In this document: positions 8,806 through 16,314 of the stretch, one piece after another
How the letters are laid out: each line of letters starts with the position of its first letter
Position numbering within the stretch: position 1 is the first letter of the stretch
Origin: UBA1731 sp045595285
Lineage (GTDB): Bacteria; Verrucomicrobiota; Kiritimatiellia; RFP12; UBA1067
DNA: 64,000 nt
Reading direction: 5' to 3'
Assembly: GCA_045595285.1 (NCBI GenBank)
Contig: JAZOAC010000067.1
Coordinates: 1 to 64,000 of the forward strand
Position numbers and translations under genes: made by a program
Notes under the pieces: model-generated
Databases searched by the model: none
What the model was told of the DNA's origin: nothing
The model's input: only the letters and a program-made list of their open reading frames with translations

Positions 8806-10566
8806 ATGGACATATGCCGTACAGCAAGCGCAGTCTTTTCGTATGCGTTGGGATCATTCCTCTTTGTCTGCGCAGCCGCACAGGAGGATGCTGTCGATCC
8901 GAGAACGCGCACATACGTCTATCCCAAGCGGATTGTATGGTGCACGTCCTCCGAGAAGCATGAGGACGGATGGGAGGCGCGCAGATGTGTTGAAAAACCG
9001 GAGCTGCTTCTCGACCGGAAATTCGGTCAGGTCTGCGAGGGCCGGTTCGGAACGCAGAACGGATGCAAGATGGTGAATCGGGGCGAGACGCCCGGCGTCA
9101 TACTTGATTTCGGCCGCGAGCTTCATGGCGGAATCCAGCTGGGAATGAGTCCGGGAGGGACCGCCGGTGCGCGGCTCCGTCTGCGTTTCGGCGAATCCGT
9201 ATCGGAAACGATGAGCACGATAGGCGACGGGAAATACGCGACAAACGATCATGCGATGCGGGATTTCGAACTGTCCGTGCCGCGTTTCGGGTCTATTGAG
9301 GTCGGGAACACGGGGTTTCGGTTTCTACGCATCGATTTCGTGTCCGGCGGCGAGGCGGGATTCGAGTTTGTCAGGGCGGTCTCCCTGATGCGTCCGATGA
9401 AGCGGACAGGATATTTCCGTTCATCCGATGAACGGCTCAACCGTGTGTTCGAGACTGCGGTGAGAACCGTGCATCTGTGCTGCCAGGATTATCTCTGGGA
9501 TGGTATAAAGCGCGATCGTCTCGTATGGATGGGGGACATGCATCCCGAGACGATGGCGATACTGAACGTGTTCGGCGCGGCTGACATCATTCCAAAGTCG
9601 CTCGACTACATGGCGGCCACTTCCGTTCCAGGCCGCTGGATGCACGGCATGCCTACGTACACGCTTTGGTGGATACGGAACGTTGCGGAATGGTACAGGT
9701 ACACGGGAGATGCCGATTATGTGCGCCGCCATTCGGCATATCTTGAAAAGACGTTCGACCACGTCCTTTCCGGCATGAAGGACGGCAAATGGTTTGCGGG
9801 AAGCTTTCTGGACTGGCCAACTCTCCGCAATCCCGTTGCGTGCGAGGCTGGTACGCAGGGTCTGGCCCTCATGTCGGCACGGGACGCGTTTTTTCTGGCT
9901 GAAGCCGCAGACCTTCCGGGATTGGCGGAAAAGGCCCGCAGAATGGAGACAGAACTTTCGAAACTGAAACCCGATCCGAACGGTGCAAAGTCCGCCGCGG
10001 CGATGCTCGCGTTGTCCGGCTTGCGTAATCCCAAGGAGATGTTCGCCGGTGTTCTCGGTGCGAACGGACACAAGGACGTTTCGACGTTCTACGGTTATTA
10101 CATGATAGAGGGCATGAGCGCTGCCGGCGAGGACCAGAGAGCTCTCGATACCGTACGCGACTACTGGGGTGGGATGCTGGACATGGGGGCGACGAGTTTC
10201 TGGGAGGATTTCAACCTTGCATGGACGAACAATGCGTTCCGCATCGACGAGATGCCTGTTGCCGGGAAAAAGGATGTGCACGGCGATTTCGGCCAGTTCT
10301 GCTATCCCGGATTCCGCCATTCGCTCTGTCACGGCTGGGCGGGCGCTCCTGCTTCATGGTGCATAAACCATGTGCTGGGAATCCGGCCCGTCGGAGTCGG
10401 GTGCAAGACGGTTGAAGTGAAGCCGTTCCTCGGAGATCTTTCGTGGGCGGAAGGGGCGATGGCGCTTCCTGACGGCCGCGCCGTGAAGGTTCGGGTGGAG
10501 AAGCTACCCGACGGAACATTGAAGACCGATGTCGATGCGCCTGACGGCATAAGAATCGTCCGGTAG
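8806..10566 (+). CDS. alpha-L-rhamnosidase-like protein (GH78, six-hairpin)
   Basis: Expected to cleave terminal alpha-L-rhamnose from glycans outside the cytoplasm. After a signal peptide (residues 1-25) comes a beta-sandwich (PGVILDFGRELHGGIQLG; TGFRFLRIDFV), then the (alpha/alpha)6 barrel. The GH78 signature is at about residues 228-247 (YLWDGIKRDRLVWMGDMHPE), where Asp and Glu provide the general acid region. Further family marks are FLDWPT, ATSFWEDFN near 464 and SLCHGWAGAPASWCINHVLG near 510, plus a final beta domain. At 586 residues it is shorter than multi-domain GH78 enzymes, lacking long N-terminal accessory modules. It is the last gene of the locus. A rhamnulokinase gene at 38205 provides a matching intracellular step. 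Confidence 0.85.
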   Translation: MDICRTASAVFSYALGSFLFVCAAAQEDAVDPRTRTYVYPKRIVWCTSSEKHEDGWEARRCVEKPELLLDRKFGQVCEGRFGTQNGCKMVNRGETPGVILDFGRELHGGIQLGMSPGGTAGARLRLRFGESVSETMSTIGDGKYATNDHAMRDFELSVPRFGSIEVGNTGFRFLRIDFVSGGEAGFEFVRAVSLMRPMKRTGYFRSSDERLNRVFETAVRTVHLCCQDYLWDGIKRDRLVWMGDMHPETMAILNVFGAADIIPKSLDYMAATSVPGRWMHGMPTYTLWWIRNVAEWYRYTGDADYVRRHSAYLEKTFDHVLSGMKDGKWFAGSFLDWPTLRNPVACEAGTQGLALMSARDAFFLAEAADLPGLAEKARRMETELSKLKPDPNGAKSAAAMLALSGLRNPKEMFAGVLGANGHKDVSTFYGYYMIEGMSAAGEDQRALDTVRDYWGGMLDMGATSFWEDFNLAWTNNAFRIDEMPVAGKKDVHGDFGQFCYPGFRHSLCHGWAGAPASWCINHVLGIRPVGVGCKTVEVKPFLGDLSWAEGAMALPDGRAVKVRVEKLPDGTLKTDVDAPDGIRIVR

Positions 10567-10929
10567 CGTCTTCAGCACCTTTTGGCGCCCCCTGGCCAGA
10601 AGCACGTCCCTGTCCGTCAACCTTGTCGAAAGTCTCCACGACAATCGACGGCGGAGTTCCCTCATACGCCTCAAGATCTTTCGCGGTGGTCTCGCCGTAT
10701 CGAGAAATCTGGTGGAAATCTAGGGTTGAACTTCAAGAAGAATGCCAATTTAGTGGCGATATAGCGTGATTTTTGAGATAGTTTGATTTGGGGATAGTGG
10801 AACTTCAGGGGAACTTCAGGGGAAATCCGGGGTGACACCCCAAGAAGAGTAAAAATTTGATTATGGCATCGTGCTGTTTTTGCGGATAGTTTGATTTTGG
10901 CGTTTTCTGCGGTTTCGGGTTGGGGTTGC

Positions 10930-10949
10930 GGGCAACGGGGACGTTGCCC
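10930..10949. repeat. REP-like hairpin
   Basis: A perfect eight-base stem, GGGCAACG/CGTTGCCC, with loop GGGA. The sequence type (GGCAAC...GTTGCC) recurs loosely at 970-1000. No T-run follows, so it is more like a repetitive extragenic palindrome than a terminator. Confidence 0.4.
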
Positions 10950-11112
10950 CTCCTAGGTGAGGTTTGGGGAAATATGCGGGTTGGGCATTGTTGATGTCTG
11001 CAGGAACTGCAGTTTTGCCGCTGGCCGGATTCGTATTTTTGTTGGCCATATGTGGCTCCTTTTTGTGTTGTTGTCAAGCGCACGCGGCACCCGCCGCAGA
11101 CGAAATCGCGAT

Positions 11113-11142
11113 AAAAAAAGAGCCGCCCCGGTAGGAGTGGCT
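11113..11142 (-). terminator. rho-independent terminator reading leftward
   Basis: Read on the minus strand, a nine-base stem (AGCCACTCC / GGGGCGGCT, one mismatch and one G-U) with a four-base loop is followed by CTTTTTTTA. No recognised minus-strand gene ends here. A 23-codon frame beginning MKKDGTNLSIENYLFN ends just before the hairpin and may be the remnant of one. Confidence 0.5.
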
Positions 11143-11240
11143 CATGGATGGATCAAGTAAATCAAGTTGAAAAGGTAGTTCTCAATGCTCAGATTTGTGC
11201 CGTCTTTTTTCATTGAGCAGCCGTCAATTTGAAAATGTGA

Positions 11241-11246
11241 TATAAT
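11241..11246 (+). promoter_or_regulatory. -10 box for the two-gene cassette
   Basis: TATAAT preceded by TGTGA, 27 bases before the ATG at 11273. No good -35 is seen at 17 bases. The transcript would have a short leader containing the ribosome-binding site GAAGGAAA. Confidence 0.45.
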
Positions 11247-11272
11247 TTGCGGTATTGAAGGAAAACAAAAAG

Positions 11273-11488
11273 ATGAAGATCGATATAGAGCGAGGACTTG
11301 CAAACAAGGTATATCGTGCCTTGTCGGCTTTTATGCCTCAAAAACATGTGCGTCATACGCCGTTGACGCTTCAGGAATTGGCTTGCAAATACGGACGTGG
11401 CAATGTCAAGTTTCAGATGGGGCTTGTAATGTCGGACACGGAATACGAAAAACAAAAGGAGCGGGTTCTCGCCTATGACTTCATCTGA
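11273..11488 (+). CDS. small uncharacterised protein, first gene of a two-gene cassette
   Basis: 71 residues, not recognised. The ATG at 11273 follows GAAGGAAAACAAAAAG (AAGGA about ten bases upstream). A TTG at 11255 would place the start too close to the promoter. The protein is basic in the middle (FMPQKHVRHTPLTLQELACKY) with no obvious membrane segment or metal motif. Its last codons overlap the start of the next gene by 14 bases (ATG at 11475), so the two are almost certainly translationally coupled. The size, order and island setting resemble toxin-antitoxin or small defence cassettes, but nothing in the sequence proves such a role. Confidence 0.55.
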   Translation: MKIDIERGLANKVYRALSAFMPQKHVRHTPLTLQELACKYGRGNVKFQMGLVMSDTEYEKQKERVLAYDFI

Positions 11489-12044
11489 TGGTGAGCTTCT
11501 CGATTTGTTGGACAAGACAGAGGGCAATCTCAAGTGAATTGAGATTCTGAACAAGTCGTTTGTCTGTTTGTCCTTGAATGAATGGCGATATGCAACGCGC
11601 CATATCGTGCAATATATGGTGTCTGGAGTTCAAGAAGAGAAATATAAAGCTCTTGGGCATCTAAAACGCGCATATTTCGATTCGTGCGACATTCTGTTGG
11701 ATTGCATGCTGAATCGCATAAGTTTTCTCGATGACGAAATCCGCGGTTTCGCAAATGTTGTCGCGCCTATCGTTCCCGATTTCGACAAGTCGCGCATTGC
11801 TATTCATGCTGCGAAACAGGCGCATTTTTCCGCACAGTCGATTCCGGGGGACGAACGAGAAAAAGCGTATGATTTGCTTTGCGGGCATTGTGCGGAATTG
11901 GAGAAATACCTCTCCAACATGGATGCCACTAAAGACATTTGGCAAGCGGATATCAGAAAGCAGATGCGTCGAGACAGGCTTCCGGTGATTTGGACTGTCA
12001 TCGGAATCGCAGTTTCGATAATTCTTGCAATGATATTCGGTTGA
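11475..12044 (+). pseudogene. uncharacterised helical protein with C-terminal membrane segment, interrupted by in-frame TGA
   Basis: From ATG 11475 the frame reads MTSSDGELLDLLDKTEGNLK, then TGA at 11535-11537. It continues without a frame change as IEILNKSFVCLSLNEWRYA, then TRHIVQYMVSGVQEEKYKAL and on to a terminal hydrophobic helix (PVIWTVIGIAVSIILAMIFG). The parts on both sides of the stop read as one helical protein of about 189 residues. It could be a nonsense mutation in one codon or, less likely, readthrough. A TTG at 11568 could restart the downstream part. Conserved-looking stretches HLKRAYFDSCDILLDCML and YATRHIV suggest a HEPN-like helical fold, but I cannot confirm it. It is coupled to the 71-residue gene upstream. 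Confidence 0.6.
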
Positions 12045-12065
12045 CGATTGGCGAGAGTGCGGTAG

Positions 12066-12266
12066 TCACAGTTTGAGCAGGTGCTTGCGGAGCGCGATGG
12101 CAACCGCCTCGGATCTGTTTGCGGCACCAAGCTTTGAAAGTATTGCGTCGATGTGAACGCGCACACCGCCTGGTCCAGGACCAAGGCAGAGACAGGGCGA
12201 ACGCTGCGAGGCGAGGTCATCCTCTCCGAGGAACAACTGGGAGACCCTACAAAAGGCAACGCGCAA
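12066..12266 (-). pseudogene. second response-regulator C-terminal fragment
   Basis: The C-terminal ~35 residues (VRVHIDAILSKLGAANRSEA ... RKHLLKL) are the last two helices of a LuxR/GerE helix-turn-helix, matching the end of the fragment at 575-994. Upstream of this the frame is not recognisable, so only the tail of the gene survives. It lies convergent with the end of the two-gene cassette. Confidence 0.55.
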
Positions 12267-12308
12267 GCTGCGCGTTGTACGGGTGGGGTTAAGATAAATG
12301 GATGGGAT

Positions 12309-12440
12309 AGGATTTCGTCCGTGCTATAATCTCGTTAATCTTCTCAGAAGCTGTAATCGAGTTGAGAATCAGTCCAAACCGTGTTCTCATTTTGGGCAAC
12401 CGGTCGGACGCAAGAATGCGCCCACGTAGGACATTGGAGG
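12309..12440. repeat. intergenic module shared with 15640-16010
   Basis: Three pieces recur in the same order at 15640-16010: GGATTTCGTCC, then GAGAATCAGTCCAAACC followed by TTCTCATT, then AATGCGCCC...AGGACATT. Here the spacing is compact; at the second site the last piece is displaced by about 250 bases. TGAGAA/TTCTCA form a short inverted repeat around the CAGTCCAAACC core. A TATAAT sits at 12325-12330 with no gene behind it. Confidence 0.5.
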
Positions 12441-12604
12441 TGGCGGCAGACTGCGGCATTCCGCCGCATCATCCACTCCACCCAAAGTCTCGAATCCCCC
12501 CAGCGCAGGAAGCATCTTGAAGAACAGCGCGACGGGACGAAAATATCGCCGACTAGTCAGCTTCTGCGGTATCTTCCGCAACCATGTGAAGACCGTGGGA
12601 GTGA

Positions 12605-12684
12605 TAAAGAAAGCGCATAGAAAGTGTAAAAGAAAGTAATAAAGAAAGTGCATAGAAAGTATAAAAGAAAGTAATAAAGAAATA
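12605..12684. repeat. 35-bp tandem repeat, 2.3 copies
   Basis: Unit begins TAAAGAAAG and contains GCATAGAAAGT, then AAAAGAAAGTAA. Copies start at 12605, 12640 and (partial) 12675; the two full copies differ at two positions. The array ends just before the -35 box of the AlbA_2 gene promoter, so copy number could alter its expression. Confidence 0.7.
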
Positions 12685-12697
12685 TCACCCGTTCGTC

Positions 12698-12726
12698 TTG
12701 ATATTTTGTCCGGGATAGGCTATAAT
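12698..12726 (+). promoter_or_regulatory. strong sigma70-type promoter of the AlbA_2 gene
   Basis: TTGATA (12698-12703), a 17-base spacer, then TATAAT (12721-12726). Transcription would start near 12733, which rules out the GTG at 12731 as start codon and supports the ATG at 12761. Confidence 0.75.
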
Positions 12727-12760
12727 ACAGGTGCCATTTTTGAAAGGTCTGTTTGATATT

Positions 12761-14206
12761 ATGGATATGTCAAAATACATAGGTGAGGCGACTGCCTACG
12801 ACAAGAAATTGATGCTCGAGCGAAAAGAACCGTTGAGTTGGCTCAAGAGTATCAGTGCGTTCGCAAATACCTTTGGTGGCGTGTTGTTGTATGGTGTGGA
12901 TAATGACGGTAATCTTGTTGGACTTGAAAATGCCGAGCGCGATGCAGAAGATATCAGCGAAATGATCAAGTGCCTGATGGATCCCGTTCCGGAGTTCACC
13001 TTGTCACTTCACGAGGAGGATGGTCGTAAGTTCGTCATGGTCTCGGTCAATGCCGGAACCGAGACTCCGTATTACGTGTTTATCAAAGGTCATCGCGATG
13101 CGTACGTACGAATTGGTAACGAAAGCGTAAAAGCAAACTCAATAGATCTCAAACGACTTGTCCTCAAGGGAGAGAAACGTTCCTGGGATTCATTGCCGTC
13201 GAGCCACAAGCGGGCGAACTTCGCCTTTGAGACGTTGCGGGCTGAATATTTCTCAAGGACGAAGCTGGAGTTTGTGGAAAGTGATTTTGATTCATTCGGG
13301 CTTGTAGAGGGTGGAGGATTGTTGACCAATGCGGGCGCGCTTCTTGCGGATAAGTCTCCCATTCGTCATTCGCGCGTGTTCTGCACACGTTGGAATGGGC
13401 TTACGAAGTCGAACGGAGTGATGGAAGCGTTGGACGATGATGAGTTTTCGGGTGGGTTGCTCAATCTCCTTGATGCCGCTAAAGGATTTGTGAAGGTAAA
13501 CTCAAAGACAAAGTGGCGGAAAATGGAAGACGGCAGCGGACGAGTTGAATATCCGGAATATCCATCCGCCGCCGTGGAAGAGGCTATTGTGAATGGCCTT
13601 ATACATCGTGACTATCTTGAAATCGGAAGCGAAGTCCACATTGACATGTTTGATGACAGGCTGGAAGTGTATTCGCCCGGCGGAATGGTTAGCGGAGAGT
13701 TTATTCAGTCGCTTGATACTCGTGCCGTCGCTTCAAAGCGCCGCAATCCAGTTATAGCCGATTTGTTCCAGCGTCTCTCGCTCATGGAGCGTCGCGGCAG
13801 CGGATTCGGCAAGATTCTTGATGCGTATCAGTTTGAGTCAGAGAAGCGGGGTCGGTCAATTGTGCCGCAGTTTCGTTCTTCCTCGTCTGAATTCCATGTC
13901 ATCCTTCCGAACTTAAACTACGAGGCACATGAATTGCAGCCCGTGACCGGAATCAATGCAAATGGAGTAGGTGGGGATGCTGAAGTGTCCAACAATCCCA
14001 TCTCAACAACCTTAACGGAAGGGCGAAACGCAAAGATCATCATTCGTGCGATAAAGGCTAACGGCCATGTGACGATTGTTGAACTTTGCCGAAAGACCCG
14101 ACTTTCAACAAGCGGCGTCTATAAAACCATTGCGGCCTTGAAGGCGGCAGGAATGATTCGTCGTATCGGCCCGACCAAGGGCGGCTACTGGGAAGTGGTC
14201 GTATAA
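12761..14206 (+). CDS. ATP-binding AlbA_2/Schlafen-like protein (COG2865 type)
   Basis: 481 residues. The N-terminal AlbA_2 (Schlafen-like) domain shows MLERKEPLSWLKSISAFANT, GGVLLYGVDNDGNLVGL and YVRIGNESVKA at residues 15-130. The middle is a GHKL-type ATPase domain (YPSAAVEEAIVNGLIHRDYL ... DDRLEVYSPGGM ... MERRGSGFGKI), carrying the N-box-like AIVNGLIHRDY. The C-terminus is a winged helix (IIIRAIKANGHVTIVELCRK, SGVYKTIAALKAAGMI). Such proteins are common in accessory DNA and are considered transcription-related or defence-related, but their activity is poorly known. Its 3' end overlaps the remains of a restriction-modification gene on the other strand, suggesting arrival by insertion. Confidence 0.8.
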   Translation: MDMSKYIGEATAYDKKLMLERKEPLSWLKSISAFANTFGGVLLYGVDNDGNLVGLENAERDAEDISEMIKCLMDPVPEFTLSLHEEDGRKFVMVSVNAGTETPYYVFIKGHRDAYVRIGNESVKANSIDLKRLVLKGEKRSWDSLPSSHKRANFAFETLRAEYFSRTKLEFVESDFDSFGLVEGGGLLTNAGALLADKSPIRHSRVFCTRWNGLTKSNGVMEALDDDEFSGGLLNLLDAAKGFVKVNSKTKWRKMEDGSGRVEYPEYPSAAVEEAIVNGLIHRDYLEIGSEVHIDMFDDRLEVYSPGGMVSGEFIQSLDTRAVASKRRNPVIADLFQRLSLMERRGSGFGKILDAYQFESEKRGRSIVPQFRSSSSEFHVILPNLNYEAHELQPVTGINANGVGGDAEVSNNPISTTLTEGRNAKIIIRAIKANGHVTIVELCRKTRLSTSGVYKTIAALKAAGMIRRIGPTKGGYWEVVV

Positions 14207-14462
14207 TCTGTTCCGTTCGATTTCGTTCCGCGGCATCACGGCAATTTGCAAGAATCTCGGCACGTTTAGCCTCGTTGATGATAAACGCTTCATTGCATCC
14301 TGTCTTGATGCCGTAGTTGATTTGGATATTCCAATTTTTCAACGGCGTTCCCACAGACTCGATCTTATGCTTGATGCGCTGCTCGATTGGTGAAAGAATA
14401 ACCCACGATTCCGAAGAGGTGAACGCGCACGGCTTGGCGGTCTGCTCCACGAAAACGCTCAT
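14207..14462 (-). pseudogene. fragment of Eco57I/TaqI-type restriction-modification enzyme (specificity domain)
   Basis: The frame reads TAKPCAFTSSESWVILSPIE, then KIESVGTPLKNWNIQINYGI and KTGCNEAFIINEAKRAEILA, the conserved core of the TaqI-like C-terminal specificity domain. It is cut off after EQIIRP, just where ILRGRDIKRY would follow in complete proteins. Past that point the frame runs antisense through the AlbA_2 gene and has no homology. There is no methyltransferase domain upstream; instead the invertase gene ends at 14459. The piece is therefore truncated on both sides. Confidence 0.7.
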
Positions 14463-15074
14463 TTGTTAAGTTCCGGCATGAAGTCACGAATGAATCTTGC
14501 AAGTGTGTTTCGATGAACCTTGCATATCCGCGCGATCTTATTGCGCGACTGTCCAAGAGCCGACAACTCACGGATGAGATTCTTTCGCAAATGAAGTTTG
14601 TTTTTTCCCCGGAGCGGTCTTGCGCCCTTTGGGTCGGCCAAGAACAATACCTTCGGCCCGTTTCCTTGCTAAAGCTTCCTTCGTTCGCTGGCTTATCAGG
14701 TTTCGCTCTATTTCGGCGGAGAGACCGAACGCGAAAGCGAGTACCTTCGATTGGATGTCCTCGCCAAGTCGATAGTTGTCCTTGATGGTCCAAACCCTAC
14801 ACTCCTTGGTCATGCAAATGTTTAGAATCTCCATGATCATGAATAGGTTGCGCCCAAGCCGGGAAAGCTCTGCGCAGATGATCAGATCGTCCTTCTGGAT
14901 GCGCTTGAGTAGCTTGCCCAACTCGCGCTTGTTATAGTTCTTGGTACCACTGATGGTCTCTTCAATCCATCCGTCGATTTTCAATTTCTGTCGTTCACAG
15001 AAATTGTTGATCTCGAACCTCTGGTTCTCGACCGTCTGTTTGTCGCTGCTCACGCGAATGTATCCGTATGTCAT
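14459..15074 (-). CDS. mpi: Mpi-type serine DNA invertase with a frameshift before the C-terminal HTH
   Basis: A site-specific serine recombinase closely matching the Bacteroides master DNA invertase Mpi family: MTYGYIRVSSDKQTVENQRF (catalytic Ser at residue 9 or 10), GWIEETISGTK, DLIICAELSRLGRN, LAFAFGLSAEIERNLISQRT and VLGRPKGRK. The start at 15074 has AAGGAG eight bases upstream. After GRPKGRKTAPGK the frame breaks at an A6 run (T6 at 14601-14606 on the plus strand). The zero frame ends at 14568, while the +1 frame continues as LIRELSALGQSRNKIARICK with the resolvase HTH and ends at 14459. Removing one A restores the complete protein, so this is an inactivating indel, a sequencing artefact or polymerase slippage. 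In Bacteroides the family inverts promoters for phase variation. Confidence 0.8.
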
Positions 15075-15345
15075 TTCTTGGCTCCTTTTTGGATTGTTGT
15101 TGTATTCATAATAGATAACGACAATATACACAATGGTTGCAATTCTTGGTGAATGGCTTTTGCATCAATTCCATGTGAAGTGCCTTCAATATGGCGGTTT
15201 GTATTTTTGCGCTCTTGCTTATTCATCATGCACACCTTGCCTCCGGAAAAATCTGATCCGGCGGCAATAAACATCTTATGCCCTGACGCGGCGTTTCGCT
15301 CGCGCGCCATTTCACTACATCACATCCTAATCAGAAAGGACTATT

Positions 15346-15486
15346 ATGAAACTATGTTTATTTCCGCAGTGGGACGATCTTGTGTCCTTCATGCGCAACC
15401 TATCGCGGCATTCTGCCGCCGATATCTGTCAGCGGAACTTTGTTTGTATAGAAAATCTGACCCTTTGGGAAAATGAGATAAGTTAA
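15346..15486 (+). CDS. small open frame with ribosome-binding site, unknown
   Basis: 46 residues (MKLCLFPQWDDLVSFMRNLS ... NLTLWENEIS). AGAAAGGA stands seven bases before the ATG, better than chance, but I recognise no family. It may be the preserved start of a larger lost gene. Confidence 0.3.
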   Translation: MKLCLFPQWDDLVSFMRNLSRHSAADICQRNFVCIENLTLWENEIS

Positions 15487-15548
15487 AAAGAGTGGGCGGA
15501 TATTTGATTAATTGGCATTAGCATCCCATTAAGGGCATGAAGGGATGT

Positions 15549-15640
15549 TGGAATAATTGGGGTGGAACCCTGAAAAAGAGTGATAATTTCGCTTGTGAAT
15601 TGGGTTGTTTTATGAAATAGCGTTGTTTGAGAGGTTTATA
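15549..15640. repeat. island repeat R1, copy 2
   Basis: Begins GGAATAATTGGGGTGGAACC, continues with GAAAAAGAGTGATAATTT, GAATTGGGTTGTTTTATGAA and ATAGCGTTG. Related copies lie at about 10745-10895 (rearranged), 16085-16170 and 17750-17812. All lie between genes of the 10.6-18.8 kb island. Confidence 0.55.
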
Positions 15641-15663
15641 AGATTTCGTCCACGCCGTAATCT

Positions 15664-15743
15664 TGAGAATCAGTCCAAACCATATTCTCATTGATTCACC
15701 GTCTCATCAGAAGCGAGAGAATTGTTCCGAATTGAATTCTCAT
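15664..15743. promoter_or_regulatory. cluster of GAGAAT/ATTCTC half-sites
   Basis: TGAGAATC (15664), TTCTCATT (15685), GAGAATTG (15717) and ATTCTCATT (15736) lie within 80 bases, and the same pair recurs at 12363/12384. The first two are arranged as an inverted repeat around CAGTCCAAACC. It looks like a multi-site operator or a transposition end; no bound protein is known. Confidence 0.35.
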
Positions 15744-15776
15744 TTTCGGGATCTGGTCATCCCTCACGTTCTGTGC

Positions 15777-15810
15777 TCAATTCTCACAAATTATAATTTG
15801 TGAGAATTGA
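15777..15810. repeat. 34-bp perfect palindrome
   Basis: Each arm reads TCAATTCTCACAAATTA and its exact complement, with no loop and TATAAT at the centre. It contains the ATTCTC/GAGAAT half-site found repeatedly just upstream. Candidate operator, cruciform or recombination site. Confidence 0.75.
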
Positions 15811-15970
15811 TGATTCCCGAGTGTTTCGGCAATGGTTTTTGATGGCGCGCCTATCGGGTAAATGGATGGTATGAATCGTTGAAGAAGCGCGGGGTATTGA
15901 TTGCTGTGATTGATCGTTTGGTGCAGAGAGTATTTTGAAGGGTGGGTTTTATGAGGGATGGAGCGGATGC

Positions 15971-16111
15971 ATGAATGCGCCCGCACAGGACATTAGGGAC
16001 GACGGTAGCGTTTGGGTGGAGCTTTCGAGGCAGAGGGATGTGCTGTGCGAGAAGATCGATCTTTCGAATCTAGCGGCGCTGCCGGTTGGGCTGAATAATT
16101 GGGGACCCTAG
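15971..16111 (+). pseudogene. short open frame, remnant shared with 12414
   Basis: 46 residues starting MNAPAQDIRDDGSVWVELSR. The DNA at 12414-12440 encodes the same NAP..DI beginning but with TAG in place of CAG. Only the first few codons match. The family is unknown and there is no clear ribosome-binding site. Confidence 0.3.
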
Positions 16112-16170
16112 AAAGAGTTGTAATTTATCTTGTAAATCGGGTCGTTTTGTAAAATAGTATGATTTTGGAT
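16085..16170. repeat. island repeat R1, copy 3
   Basis: GAATAATTGGGGACCCTAGA, AAGAGTTGTAATTT, AAATCGGGTCGTTTTGTAAA and ATAGTATGATTTTGG align with the copy at 15549-15640. Confidence 0.55.
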
Positions 16171-16199
16171 AGCAGAGCGACACCATAAGGCATTATACA

Positions 16200-16239
16200 A
16201 AAAGGTGCGCAGCGGAAGATGCTTTGCTGCGCACCTTTT
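16200..16239. terminator. bidirectional hairpin terminator
   Basis: A 14-base perfect stem AAAAGGTGCGCAGC / GCTGCGCACCTTTT with a 12-base loop. The outer A and T runs make it usable in both directions. It separates the repeat region from the DUF4143 ATPase transcription unit. Confidence 0.75.
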
Positions 16240-16314
16240 GTCCGTTTCTTGCGCAGGGTTTGGGCAGGTGGTGCGCAGAGATGGGTTGGAGGTAGGTGAG
16301 AGATCGTGAAATAT

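Larger units (their letters stand above)
10567..11240. other. intergenic stretch with no convincing gene
   Basis: About 670 bases without a supported gene. It contains copies of the island repeat (about 10745-10895: GATAGTTTGATTTGGGGATA, a doubled GGAACTTCAGG, and GGGGTGACACCCC), a perfect hairpin at 10930-10949 and a minus-strand terminator at 11113-11142. A minus-strand frame across 10565-10720 reads RYGETTAKDLEAYEGTPPS and may be a decayed gene end, but I cannot place it. Confidence 0.5.

Noticed and set aside
11535..11537. TGA read as an amino acid (recoding)
   Set aside because: All other genes here use TGA as a normal stop and no selenocysteine-like hairpin is apparent, so a nonsense mutation is simpler.
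12387..12653. 88-codon minus-strand open frame across the tandem repeat
   Set aside because: It runs through the 35-bp repeats and the shared intergenic module, has no ribosome-binding site, and no recognisable family.
15153..15476. 107-codon plus-strand open frame
   Set aside because: No start signal and composition typical of non-coding DNA; the overlapping 46-codon frame at 15346 has the better ribosome-binding site.
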